Below are positions 1-8,894 of a DNA stretch of 64,000 nucleotides, piece by piece. The DNA comes from Buchnera aphidicola (Melaphis rhois) (GTDB lineage Bacteria; Pseudomonadota; Gammaproteobacteria; Enterobacterales; Enterobacteriaceae). The position numbers were made by a program, and so were the translations under genes. The stretch lies in the NCBI RefSeq assembly GCF_005080745.1, contig NZ_CP033004.1, positions 67,786-131,785 on the forward strand, given 5' to 3'. A model generated the notes under the pieces. The model was given only the letters and a program-made list of their open reading frames with translations. It was not told the origin of the DNA and did not search any database. How positions within the stretch are numbered: position 1 is the first letter of the stretch; every line of letters begins with the position of its first letter.

Positions 1-724
1 TTTTTTAATGATTAGTATTATTAATTAGATTTAAAAATTTGAAAACAATGTTTTGATTATATCTTGTGTCTATAAGAAGAAAAGATAAAATAATATATTA
101 ATTTTAAAAGAATTTTTTTAATTTTAATAAATAAAATTATATAACGTTGAGTAATATTTTAGTGAGCGTGCATTTTTTAATTAGTTTGAAAATTAGATTG
201 GCGTATTGATTAGAATATTATAATTACTTGAGTAATTCAGCGTAAGTCTGAGTTATTTAGTACACAATTAAAACTTATTTCGTGTGTTTAATTATGCTCT
301 TAGTTATATACAATGTGAACGCTGTAATTATTAAAATATTTTTTATTTTAAAATAATATTTATTAGTATATTTTATATGTTTTTATACATTAAATTACTC
401 TTATAGTAATTCTTTTATTTAATATTGAATATACATATATTTTATTAGTATTATTTTTTAATGTCTATTTTAATAGTTTTGTATACGTTTTGTATTAGTA
501 GAATTACTATCTTTGAACTATATATGTTGTTTTAGGTTTATAGATGTCGTTTTTTAAAAAATTTTAAGTTTTGTTTGTTAACAAAAGTAGGCGTATTTAA
601 ATTTTAAAATGATTTGAATATACATTATTCTTGAATACGTTAGCTTATGTTTGTAAATACATAGTTACGTTTCATAACGTTAGTATGAATAGATTTTATT
701 TTTACTTTAATTAACTGGTATTGT
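1..724. other. Gene-free AT-rich stretch before ligA
   Basis: No reading frame of useful length, RNA gene or convincing hairpin is visible here. In E. coli the gene before ligA is zipA, and no ZipA-like reading frame can be recognised. The stretch probably holds the ligA promoter plus decayed sequence; AT-rich -10-like boxes are too frequent to choose one. Confidence 0.6.
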
Positions 725-2749
725 ATGACATTTATAAAAAATTATATATTGAGATTACAAGAAAAGATTCGTTATTATGGGTACTTATATTATTCATTGG
801 GTTCCCCAATTATTTCTGATAGTAGATATGATTATTTAATTAAAAAATTGAAATATTTAGAAAATAAGTATAAATTTACTTGGTTAAAAAAAGATTCTCC
901 AACTTTAACAATAGGTTCTCCTGGTCTTTTAGGGTTAAAAAAATATAAACATATTACTCCGATGTTATCTTTAAATCACGTTTTTACCGCCAGTGATTAT
1001 TTAAATTTTTATACAAAAGTTAAAGTCTTTTTAAAGGAACAAAAAATTAATTTTTGTTGTGAACTAAAAATTGATGGTTTAGCTATAAATTTGATCTATA
1101 GAAAAGGAACATTGAAAAAAGCAATTACTAGAGGTGACGGCATTACAGGAGAAGATGTAACTAGTAATATTTATTTGATTTCCTCTATTCCTAAACAGTT
1201 GTGCGGATTTAATTTACCTAGAACATTAGAAGTTAGAGGAGAAATTTTTATGTTAAAAAGCGACTTTGCGCGATTAAATAATAAAGCAATTAATAATCAC
1301 ACAAAAACGTTTTCTAATACTAGAAATGCTTCTTCTGGATTATTGCTTCAAAAACATTTAAAAACTGATGCTATTAAAAATTTAGTTTTTTGTTGTCATG
1401 GGTATGGTTATTTTCCTGATAATTTAAATATGTTTGATCATTCTAGTAGATTAATTCAATTAAAAAATTGGGGATTACCAATTAGTGGGTATAGTTCTAT
1501 ATTTAATTCTAATGCTGATATTTTAAATTTTTATAAAAAAATTAAAAGTATTCGAGATTTTTTAGATTTTGATATAGATGGAATTGTAATAAAAGTTAAT
1601 TCTATTATTTTTCAAAATAAATTAGGGTATACACATAAAGCGCCACGATGGTCTGTTGCATTGAAATTTTTTGATAAAGAAAAAGTTTCTAAAATTTTAA
1701 AAGTTATATATCAAATTGGAAGAACAGGAGTAATTACCCCTGTTGCTCAAATTGAACCTATATGTATATCTGGTGTAACTATAAGAAAAGTTTCTTTACA
1801 TAATTTTAATGTAATTAAACAATTAGATTTGCATATAGGAGATGTTGTTACAGTTAAACGTTCTGGAGATGTCATTCCAAAGATAGTTAGCGTTGTTAAA
1901 TGCTATCGATCTAATCATGCGCAAAGAGTAGTGTCTCCTAAATTGTGTCCAGTCTGTAAATCTAAAATAAAACTAGACGATAATAGCGTTAAAGTTCGTT
2001 GTTCTTCAGGTGTGATGTGTAAAGGTCAACTTAAAAAATTATTATATTATTTTTGTTCTAAACACGGATTAAATATTTATGGATTAGGTTATAAAATTAT
2101 TAGTAAATTAGTAGATAATAATTATATAAATAACTTTTCTGATTTTTTTAATCTTACTTATGATAAACTTAGTAATTTAGATGATATTGGAAAAAAAACA
2201 GTACTTAATATTATTAGTTCTATTAATCAATCTAAAAATATTACTTTATCTAAATTTTTGTGTGCTTTAGGCATTAGAGACATAGGATTGGGAAAATCTA
2301 AAATTATTACTAAACATTTTACATCTTTAAATAATTTAATGAATGCTAATATTCAGGATTTCTATTTAATTAAGGGGATTGGATTAAATACCGCGCATTA
2401 TTTGTTCAACTTTTTAAATAATAAATCTAACAAAGAAATGGTTTTTCATTTGTCAAAAAACCTAAATATATATTCAGATCATATTAATCGTAATTCGATT
2501 GTGCATAAATCAAATATATTATTTAATAAAAGGATTGCTATTAGTGGATCGTTACAAACTTTTTTTCGAGTTGAAGTGATAAATATAATAAAAAAGTTAG
2601 GAGGTCATGTTACGTCAAACGTTTCAAAAAATACAGACTATATTATAGTAGGAAAAAATCCAGGATCTAAATTTATAAAATCTAGGACATTAAATACAAA
2701 AGTTATGTTAGAACACGACTTATTAAAAATTATAAAAATTTGCTTATAA
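725..2749 (+). CDS. ligA: NAD-dependent DNA ligase LigA
   Basis: Seals nicks in duplex DNA using NAD+, joining Okazaki fragments and completing repair. The 674-residue product matches the usual length (about 671). The adenylation lysine lies in ELKIDG (K115). An OB-fold follows, then a zinc finger with cysteines in the CPVC and CSSGVMC segments (about residues 410-440), helix-hairpin-helix repeats, and a C-terminal BRCT domain (about 590-674, with GGHVTSNVSKNTDYIIVG). All expected domains are present in order, so the protein looks functional. It starts at ATG 725. No strong ribosome-binding site is seen in front. The gene converges on tRNA-Lys 22 nt downstream. Confidence 0.97.
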   Translation: MTFIKNYILRLQEKIRYYGYLYYSLGSPIISDSRYDYLIKKLKYLENKYKFTWLKKDSPTLTIGSPGLLGLKKYKHITPMLSLNHVFTASDYLNFYTKVKVFLKEQKINFCCELKIDGLAINLIYRKGTLKKAITRGDGITGEDVTSNIYLISSIPKQLCGFNLPRTLEVRGEIFMLKSDFARLNNKAINNHTKTFSNTRNASSGLLLQKHLKTDAIKNLVFCCHGYGYFPDNLNMFDHSSRLIQLKNWGLPISGYSSIFNSNADILNFYKKIKSIRDFLDFDIDGIVIKVNSIIFQNKLGYTHKAPRWSVALKFFDKEKVSKILKVIYQIGRTGVITPVAQIEPICISGVTIRKVSLHNFNVIKQLDLHIGDVVTVKRSGDVIPKIVSVVKCYRSNHAQRVVSPKLCPVCKSKIKLDDNSVKVRCSSGVMCKGQLKKLLYYFCSKHGLNIYGLGYKIISKLVDNNYINNFSDFFNLTYDKLSNLDDIGKKTVLNIISSINQSKNITLSKFLCALGIRDIGLGKSKIITKHFTSLNNLMNANIQDFYLIKGIGLNTAHYLFNFLNNKSNKEMVFHLSKNLNIYSDHINRNSIVHKSNILFNKRIAISGSLQTFFRVEVINIIKKLGGHVTSNVSKNTDYIIVGKNPGSKFIKSRTLNTKVMLEHDLLKIIKICL

Positions 2750-2771
2750 AATAGTATTATATCTTTCGTTT

Positions 2772-2844
2772 TGGGTCGTGCAGGATTCGAACCTGCGACC
2801 AATTGATTAAAAGTCAACTGCTCTACCTTCTGAGCTAACGACCC
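2772..2844 (-). tRNA. tRNA-Lys (anticodon UUU)
   Basis: The minus strand folds into a standard 73-nt tRNA with acceptor stem GGGTCGT/ACGACCC, anticodon loop CTTTTAA (anticodon TTT) and T-arm GGTTCGAATCC. It is nearly identical to E. coli tRNA-Lys. Discriminator A is followed by AAA, so the 3' CCA is not encoded and must be added after transcription. It lies 14 nt downstream of tRNA-Val on the same strand, the same valU-lysV order that E. coli has beside gltX. Confidence 0.97.
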
Positions 2845-2858
2845 CTTTTTTACATATA

Positions 2859-2931
2859 TGGGTGATGACGGAATCGAACCGCCGACCTTCTCCGTGTAAA
2901 GGAGAAGCTCTACCAACTGAGCTAATCACCC
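2859..2931 (-). tRNA. tRNA-Val (anticodon UAC)
   Basis: A 73-nt tRNA on the minus strand: acceptor GGGTGAT/ATCACCC, D-arm AGCTCAGTTGGTAGAGC, anticodon loop TTTACAC (anticodon TAC), T-arm GGTTCGATTCC. Discriminator A is followed by TAT, so CCA is not encoded. It is upstream of tRNA-Lys and probably cotranscribed with it, and divergent from gltX as in E. coli. Confidence 0.97.
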
Positions 2932-3053
2932 TATAGATACTATTGTAAAGAATAGAAATACAGAGTCAATCTTTTTTTATAGAAATTTGTCATTTATTTT
3001 TTTACATATTATTTGACGATTACAGAATTTGAATAGTATTGAGGACAGATAGT

Positions 3054-4454
3054 ATGTTAATTACGACAAGATTTGCTCCAAGTCCTACAGGTTGTTTACA
3101 TATCGGAAGCATTCGAACTGCGTTGTATGCATGGTTATTTGCTAGAAGTAACAAGGGAAAGTTTATTCTACGTATTGAAGATACAGATGTAAAACGTTCT
3201 ACACAATCGTCGATTTCAGAAATAATAGATGGTTTAAAATGGTTAGGATTAAATTGGGATGAAGGACCTTATTTCCAAAGTGATAAAATTGGATATTACA
3301 AAGATATTATTAATTTTATGATTAAATCTGGTTTAGCTTATAAGTGTTATTGTACTAGTCGCAGATTAGATATTCTAAGAAAGAAGCAATTATTAACTGG
3401 AAAAAAACCAAAATATGATCGGAAATGTAGAGATCTTTTGAAAAGTTCGGGTGATCTTGAATATGTAGTACGTTTTCGTAATCCAATAAGTGGAACAGTG
3501 TCATTTTTTGATGAAATTAGAGGAGAAATATTATTTAATAATGAAGAATTAGATGATGTTATTATTCAAAGAACTAATGGAATTCCTACATATAATTTTT
3601 GTGCAGTAATAGATGATAATGATATGAATATTACTCATGTGATTAGAGGAGAAGATCATATTAATAATACTCCTCGTCAAATTAATTTATTTCGATCGTT
3701 GGGGTTTAATGTTCCTATTTATGCTCATGTATCTATGATATTAGATATTAATGGTAAAAAATTATCAAAAAGGAAAGAGGTAGTAAGTATATTAGAATAT
3801 AAATCACGAGGATATTTGCCAGAGTCGTTACTGAATTATCTCTTAAGATTAGGATGGGCATATGGAAATCAAGAAATTTTTAGTATTAACGATATGATAA
3901 AATTATTTACGTTAAAAGGAATCAATAGATCTCCTAGTCGTTTTGATGTAGGTAAGTTGTTGTGGTTAAATCGATTTTATATCAAGAATGTATCTAAATG
4001 TTCTATTGTAGAACACCTTAAGTACCAGTTTGATAAAAACAATATTAATTATTCAAATGGACCGGACTTAATTGAACTTATACAATTAGTTGGTACTCGC
4101 TATAATACTTTACAAGATATGGTTAATTGTTCTCGTTATTTTTACGATAATCATATTATTTTAAATGCAGATGCTGCTAAAAAATATTTAGTGAAATCTT
4201 CTATTGTTATTTTAGAATACATATATAATAAGATTTTACATCTTGATAAGTGGAGTTTAGAAGAGTTATTAACCATGATACATGTGTCAGTTGTTGAATT
4301 GAACATGAATTTTAGTGTGATATCTATGCCTATTCGTGTAGCTATTACAGGCAATACCATTTCACCTAGTATTCATATTGTCATATATGGAGTGGGTAAA
4401 CTACGAGTTTTATCACGAATTAATGCTGCATTAATATATATTAATAAAAATTAG
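3054..4454 (+). CDS. gltX: Glutamyl-tRNA synthetase
   Basis: Class I synthetase that charges tRNA-Glu with glutamate. The 466-residue product is close to the family length of about 471. It has FAPSPTG and the HIGH-type signature HIGS (residues 16-19), the zinc site CYC with a downstream Cys in YDRKCRD, the RGEDHINNTPRQI block, and KLSKR (236-240). ATG 3054 is chosen over an upstream in-frame TTG at 3039 because GAGGA sits 9 nt ahead of it and it matches the family N-terminus. Oddity: KLSKR is normally followed by His-Gly, but here by Lys-Glu. Flanked by tRNA-Val/Lys (divergent) and tRNA-Ala (downstream), as in E. coli. Confidence 0.96.
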   Translation: MLITTRFAPSPTGCLHIGSIRTALYAWLFARSNKGKFILRIEDTDVKRSTQSSISEIIDGLKWLGLNWDEGPYFQSDKIGYYKDIINFMIKSGLAYKCYCTSRRLDILRKKQLLTGKKPKYDRKCRDLLKSSGDLEYVVRFRNPISGTVSFFDEIRGEILFNNEELDDVIIQRTNGIPTYNFCAVIDDNDMNITHVIRGEDHINNTPRQINLFRSLGFNVPIYAHVSMILDINGKKLSKRKEVVSILEYKSRGYLPESLLNYLLRLGWAYGNQEIFSINDMIKLFTLKGINRSPSRFDVGKLLWLNRFYIKNVSKCSIVEHLKYQFDKNNINYSNGPDLIELIQLVGTRYNTLQDMVNCSRYFYDNHIILNADAAKKYLVKSSIVILEYIYNKILHLDKWSLEELLTMIHVSVVELNMNFSVISMPIRVAITGNTISPSIHIVIYGVGKLRVLSRINAALIYINKN

Positions 4455-4561
4455 TATTGAAAAATACGAGTTCAATAGTTTTATAAAATATAGATGCAAA
4501 CAAGAATTATTGAAGTACAATGTTTGTTGATTTTAATAAATACTATCTTTTGAGATTATAT

Positions 4562-4634
4562 GGGGTTATAGCTCAATTGGGAGAGCATTTGCATGGCATG
4601 CAAAAGGTTAGCGGTTCAAATCCGCTTAGCTCCA
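4562..4634 (+). tRNA. tRNA-Ala (anticodon GGC)
   Basis: A 73-nt tRNA with acceptor GGGGTTA/TAGCTCC (two wobble pairs), anticodon stem TTTGC/GCAAA with loop ATGGCAT (anticodon GGC), and T-arm GCGGTTCAAATCCGC. It closely matches E. coli alaW/alaX, which also sits next to gltX. Discriminator A is followed by CTG, so CCA is not encoded. A small hairpin with a T-rich tail follows at 4649. Confidence 0.97.
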
Positions 4635-4648
4635 CTGAAACAACCTAT

Positions 4649-4678
4649 ATTCTTTAGAAAGAATCATATTATTTTTTT
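4649..4678 (+). terminator. Probable terminator after tRNA-Ala
   Basis: ATTCTTT and AAAGAAT form a perfect inverted repeat with a minimal loop, followed 7 nt later by TTTTTTT. It lies 14 nt past the tRNA end. The stem is AT-rich and therefore weak. Confidence 0.4.
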
Positions 4679-4715
4679 AAAATAATAGTTATGTAAATGA
4701 AATATTTATTTTTTT

Positions 4716-4742
4716 AATCACTTAAGGGTGATTTAATTTTTA
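4716..4742. terminator. Small hairpin, possible bidirectional terminator
   Basis: AATCAC/GTGATT stem of 6 bp around a 6-nt loop, with T-rich sequence on one side and A/T-rich on the other. It lies between the convergent tRNA-Ala and fliE, where it could serve both strands. Weak evidence. Confidence 0.3.
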
Positions 4743-5032
4743 TGTATTGTATTTATATATAATTTATATATTTTAATGTAGAGTATATTTAGTAAATGAC
4801 ATAAATTATCAATACTTAATTACGATTTATTCATCATACAAAGTAATACAAGATATTTAATTGTTTTTATAATTTATACAATGTTAAGAATATTATTTAT
4901 TATTTGTATTCTCTTTTTTTTTAGTGCATGTTTTTAATTTATATATATTTAACAAATAATAAGTCTAATATATTAAATGTTAAGTAAATAAACATTTAAT
5001 ATATTAGTAACGTTCAAATAATAACTACAAAA

Positions 5033-5347
5033 TTAAATTTGTAAATTTAATAATTCTTTACAACCTGATACTAATTTATCTCGAACTTGTACTATTGTAT
5101 CTGTAGATATTAGTGACTGCTGAAGATTCATTATAACATCATTCAAAGTCGTATGTTCATTCTTATTTAATTCAAGATTTTCAGATTCTTTCTCTGTTTC
5201 TTTTTGATTGAAACTAAGTAAATTAAACGCATCTTTTACATGATCCGTAAATTTTTGTGATATATCATGTGCGATTTTTCCTACATCTAGTAAGGAACCA
5301 AGAGTAGTTATTACGTCAAGACTATCTTTCATAGTGTCAATAGACAT
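5033..5347 (-). CDS. fliE: Flagellar hook-basal body protein FliE
   Basis: FliE joins the MS ring to the proximal rod and the export gate. The C-terminus is diagnostic: LNDVIMNLQQ, then VQVRDKLVSGCKELLNLQI, matching the family pattern LNDVM...IQVRNKLV...EVMxMQV. ATG 5347 gives 104 residues, the usual FliE length; the frame is open further upstream, but AGAG lies just ahead of 5347 and the extension (MYYFLEKT) is not FliE-like. The N-terminal half is poorly conserved. Transcribed divergently from fliF across about 190 bp, as in E. coli. Confidence 0.92.
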   Translation of the reverse strand: MSIDTMKDSLDVITTLGSLLDVGKIAHDISQKFTDHVKDAFNLLSFNQKETEKESENLELNKNEHTTLNDVIMNLQQSLISTDTIVQVRDKLVSGCKELLNLQI

Positions 5348-5538
5348 TGTTTTCTCTAAAAAGTAATACAAATTTAACGCATATTAACATAAGTTTAAAT
5401 AGGATAAAATATTTTAAAATGTTATTTTGTGCTTATTTTATTATAAATAGTAATATTATTATAGTTATTTTGTAAATTCAGATTATTTAGTCAATATATA
5501 ATAATAAATTATAAATAATCTTTATAAAGGAACAGTTT

Positions 5539-7209
5539 ATGAATATTAGTTTTAAATCTAATTTTAACCCCAACGATAGAAATAAATCGCATCGTATTTT
5601 CTCTCATTTTCCGTTTCGTGGTAGTATTATTGTTTTAGTATTATTTGTATTATCAATAATAATTTTTTTTACATTTTTTTTTCAATCATCTAGTTATCAC
5701 GTTCTTTATAACAATTTATCTAATGAAGATGAAAAATTAATTATTTCTCAATTGACTAAAATGAATATTCCTTTTAAGTTTAATGATAGTCATAGTGCTT
5801 TATTAGTACCAGAAAATAAATTACAAGTAATTCGCATCAGATTGTCTGAACAAGGATTACCTAAAGGTGCTAGTATTGGTTTTGAGCTATTAGATCATGA
5901 AAAATTTGGAATTAGTCAATTTAACGAACAAATAAATTATCAAAGAGCTTTAGAGGGGGAATTAGCACGAAGTATACAAAAAATAGATAATATTAAAACG
6001 GCTAGGGTACACATAGCATTACCTAAGAATTCTTTATTTATTCAAGAGAAAAAGTTACCTTCAGCTGCTGTAATTTTAGATATTAAAAAAGATTTAAATA
6101 TTAGTTCTAATCAAATTAATGCGATTTTACATATGGTATCTGGAAGTGTATCTGGTTTATCTACAGATAATATTACTATAGTTGATCAAACAGGAAGATT
6201 ATTAAACAGTAATGATTCTTTTAATAATATTGATAACATGAGATTACAATATTACGATGTGATCGAAGAACGCTATAAACAAAGAATTGAAAATATTTTA
6301 ATCCCGATAGTAGGTGCTAATAATGTGCATGCACAAGTTACAGCACAAATAAATTTTGACGTTAGAGAAAGTACAGAGGAAAAGTATAAACCAAATTATA
6401 ATAATAATAGCAAATCTATTCGATCACACCGAAGCAATAGTAATACAGAACTTGATGAAAAATACACAGAGAACTCTGTTACTTCTGATCCTTTGTCCGG
6501 TAAGTTAAATACTTTTTCTAATCGTTTATCACCTAATATTAATACTTTTAATAGTTCTACTTCTAAAGAGTTATCTTTAAATCATCTCTTTAATAAAGAT
6601 ATTAATCGTACATCTATATTACCAAAGTCTAGTACTAATCAAGATTATATTATTAATTATGAATTAGATCATACTATTTCACATAATAAGTTACAAGTAG
6701 GTAAAATTAAGCGCTTATCAGCTGCCATAGTAATAAATTATATTCGTGACAAAAATGGCGATTTGGTATCATTGAGTCCTTATCAGATAAATAAAATTGA
6801 ACGTTTGATTCGAGAGGTTATTGGATTTTCTTCAAAAAGGGGAGATAGTATTTCTATAGTGAGTTCACAATTTATAAAACCTCCTGTATATATTTATAAA
6901 GACGTATCATTTTGGAATCAACCGTTGCTTCTAAACGATATATTTAAATACGCATTAATCTTACTATTTATAATAATGCTTTACTTTTTATATAAAATAT
7001 TTTTTTCTAAAAAAATATTTAAAAGAAATAGTTCAAGAAATAATTCGACGAATGTTTCGAAAAATAATAATAATCGTAATACATTAGATATATTGGAAAC
7101 ACATGAAAAAGATACATCTATAGATCAGGGTTTTAGTAATTTGTCTAAAGACGATCCTTACGTTATAGCTACGATTATTCGAAAATGGATGGATAATAAT
7201 AAAAAATGA
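5539..7209 (+). CDS. fliF: Flagellar MS-ring protein FliF
   Basis: Forms the membrane MS ring on which the basal body and export apparatus assemble. At 556 residues it is full length (E. coli about 552). A transmembrane helix lies at about residues 28-50, then the ring-building motifs with LSEQGLPKGASIGFELLD and the EGELARSI block, a low-complexity Asn/Ser-rich loop at about 280-375, and a second transmembrane helix at about 470-488. The charged C-terminal tail that binds FliG follows (ends TIIRKWMDNNKK). AAAGGA precedes ATG 5539. It overlaps fliG by 4 nt (ATGA), so the two are translationally coupled. Confidence 0.96.
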   Translation: MNISFKSNFNPNDRNKSHRIFSHFPFRGSIIVLVLFVLSIIIFFTFFFQSSSYHVLYNNLSNEDEKLIISQLTKMNIPFKFNDSHSALLVPENKLQVIRIRLSEQGLPKGASIGFELLDHEKFGISQFNEQINYQRALEGELARSIQKIDNIKTARVHIALPKNSLFIQEKKLPSAAVILDIKKDLNISSNQINAILHMVSGSVSGLSTDNITIVDQTGRLLNSNDSFNNIDNMRLQYYDVIEERYKQRIENILIPIVGANNVHAQVTAQINFDVRESTEEKYKPNYNNNSKSIRSHRSNSNTELDEKYTENSVTSDPLSGKLNTFSNRLSPNINTFNSSTSKELSLNHLFNKDINRTSILPKSSTNQDYIINYELDHTISHNKLQVGKIKRLSAAIVINYIRDKNGDLVSLSPYQINKIERLIREVIGFSSKRGDSISIVSSQFIKPPVYIYKDVSFWNQPLLLNDIFKYALILLFIIMLYFLYKIFFSKKIFKRNSSRNNSTNVSKNNNNRNTLDILETHEKDTSIDQGFSNLSKDDPYVIATIIRKWMDNNKK

Positions 7210-8159
7210 TTAATTTAGATGGTATTAGAAAAAGTGCTATTTTATTGATTACTGTTGGTATAGATAAAGCATCTGAAATATTAAAAGAGCTTTCTTATTC
7301 AGAAATTCAAGATTTAATTAAATGCATGTTTAATTTAAAAAAAATTCCTCGCGTAATTGTAGATCAAGTAATATCTGAATTTAATAGTAATTTTTCTACT
7401 AATAATTCTATTACTGTAGTAAATACAAATTATGTCATTGCTTTATCTAAAAAAGTATTAGGGGATAAAAATGCAAAAATGTTATTTAATGAGATTAAAG
7501 ATAATAAAGATCTTATTTGTGGTATCAAACAGTTAAATACAATTAATCCTAAGAATATTTCTGATTTAATAAAACATGAACATCCTCAAATTATTGCAAC
7601 TATGCTAATTTATTTAAATTGTAATCAATCTTCAGCTATTTTATCTTATTTGGAAGAACAATTAAGTCTAGATGTAATTTCGAGAATAGTTCAATTTACT
7701 AGTTTAAAAAGATCGGGAGAACACGAGTTAATTAAAATTATTAATTATTTATTAAATAATAATCAACAAAATATATCTAATAAAGGTGGAATAAAAACTG
7801 TAATAAAATTGTTAAAATTAATGACGTATGATCAAGAACAACGTATTATAAATAGAATTGGAAAATCAGATAAAGCATTAGCGAACGTTATTAAATCTAA
7901 AATATTATTATTTGAGGACATTGTACATCTTGATGATATTTATATTAAAAATTTGATTAAGAAAACTACATTAGATGATTTATCAGTAGCTATAAGTGCA
8001 TCTAATGAATTATTAAAAGAAAAAGTATTGAAAAATATGTCTCAGAAAGATTCAGATTATTTAAAAAATTATTTTTCTAAAAAAGTTATTGTATCTAAAG
8101 ACATTATTAAAGAAAAACAAAATAGTTTATTGAATATAATTAAGAATTTTTTGAAATAA
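7206..8159 (+). CDS. fliG: Flagellar rotor/switch protein FliG
   Basis: FliG sits on the FliF ring and, in motile bacteria, is the torque-receiving part of the C-ring. The 317-residue product (E. coli 331) retains the N-terminal FliF-binding domain, the middle EHPQIIATML segment (EHPQ motif) and the C-terminal FEDIVHLDD...KNMSQKD domain. The torque helix is altered: the conserved DDRS(I/V)Q reads DDIYIK, losing its arginine. The start overlaps the fliF stop by 4 nt. With no motor genes in view, a structural or export role is more likely than rotation; that is inference. Confidence 0.95.
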   Translation: MINLDGIRKSAILLITVGIDKASEILKELSYSEIQDLIKCMFNLKKIPRVIVDQVISEFNSNFSTNNSITVVNTNYVIALSKKVLGDKNAKMLFNEIKDNKDLICGIKQLNTINPKNISDLIKHEHPQIIATMLIYLNCNQSSAILSYLEEQLSLDVISRIVQFTSLKRSGEHELIKIINYLLNNNQQNISNKGGIKTVIKLLKLMTYDQEQRIINRIGKSDKALANVIKSKILLFEDIVHLDDIYIKNLIKKTTLDDLSVAISASNELLKEKVLKNMSQKDSDYLKNYFSKKVIVSKDIIKEKQNSLLNIIKNFLK

Positions 8160-8196
8160 TATTAGATTTATATGTATGTAAAATATAGGAATGTAT

Positions 8197-8894
8197 ATGT
8201 CTCAAAATGCATCAGAAGTAATTTGGAAGAAATGGCATCCCGAAGAACTAAAAAAAAAAATGATATTGAATTAGATAATAATGTACATATCGATGACAAA
8301 AAATATAATGAGAGAGAAAAAAATCTGATTAACACGAACAGTGATCATACTATTAATAAAAGTGCAAAAAGTTATGATTTAGATCAAAAAAATGGTTATC
8401 AACAAGGTTTTTTAAAAGGAGAAAAAGAAGGTTTTATTGTTGGACTAGATAAAGCTTTATTAGAATTCAATAAAAAAAATGATGTTATTTTGACTAAAAT
8501 GAATAACTTATTAGTAAGTTTTGAACAATCTTTAGCAGAATTAGATGATGTCATTGCTTCTCGTATAGTGCATTTAGCATTAAGTATCGCTAAAAAGGTT
8601 ATAGAAAGTAATTCGTATTCCAATGATCAGAATTTGTTAAATAAAATAAGAGAACTGCTTAGAAATGAAAAAATTGTTTTTAATAAACCAAAATTGTTCA
8701 TTCATCCTAATGATAAAGAGATAGTTGAGAAAAATTTTGGAACTATATTTTCTAAATATGGATGGTTAGTTTTTTATGATATCAAAGTATCTATGGGAGG
8801 ATGTATTATTTCTTCGGGTGATACTATATTAGATTCAACTATATTTGGGCGTTGGACTGAATTATGCAGGTTAGTTTTAAAAAAGAGAACATAA
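8197..8894 (+). CDS. fliH: Flagellar export regulator FliH, frame broken at an 11-A run
   Basis: FliH binds and regulates the export ATPase FliI. The true start is ATG 8197, giving MSQNASEVIWKKWHPEELKK, which matches the FliH N-terminus (W-x-x-W-x-P-x-x-L). That frame ends after 25 codons at TAG 8272. The rest (NDIELDNNVHIDDK onward to KKRT) is in another frame. The switch falls at 11 consecutive A's (8250-8260), and one added A rejoins the frames into 232 residues, the normal length. The downstream frame can be read from ATG 8172, but its first 26 residues are not FliH-like. The stop overlaps the fliI start (TAATG). Either a pseudogene or a gene rescued by slippage. Confidence 0.9.

Larger units (their letters stand above)
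4635..5032. other. Gap between tRNA-Ala and fliE
   Basis: Contains two short hairpins (4649-4664 and 4716-4733, listed separately) that may end transcription of tRNA-Ala. The remainder is plain AT-rich sequence with no reading frame. It lies downstream of both flanking genes, which converge on it. Confidence 0.6.

Noticed and set aside
2638-2916. 92-residue minus-strand frame
   Set aside because: It runs through tRNA-Lys, tRNA-Val and the antisense of the ligA end; no family resemblance.
8172-8260. Alternative fliH start at ATG 8172
   Set aside because: The first 26 residues are not FliH-like, whereas the other frame over the same bases encodes the conserved FliH N-terminus.
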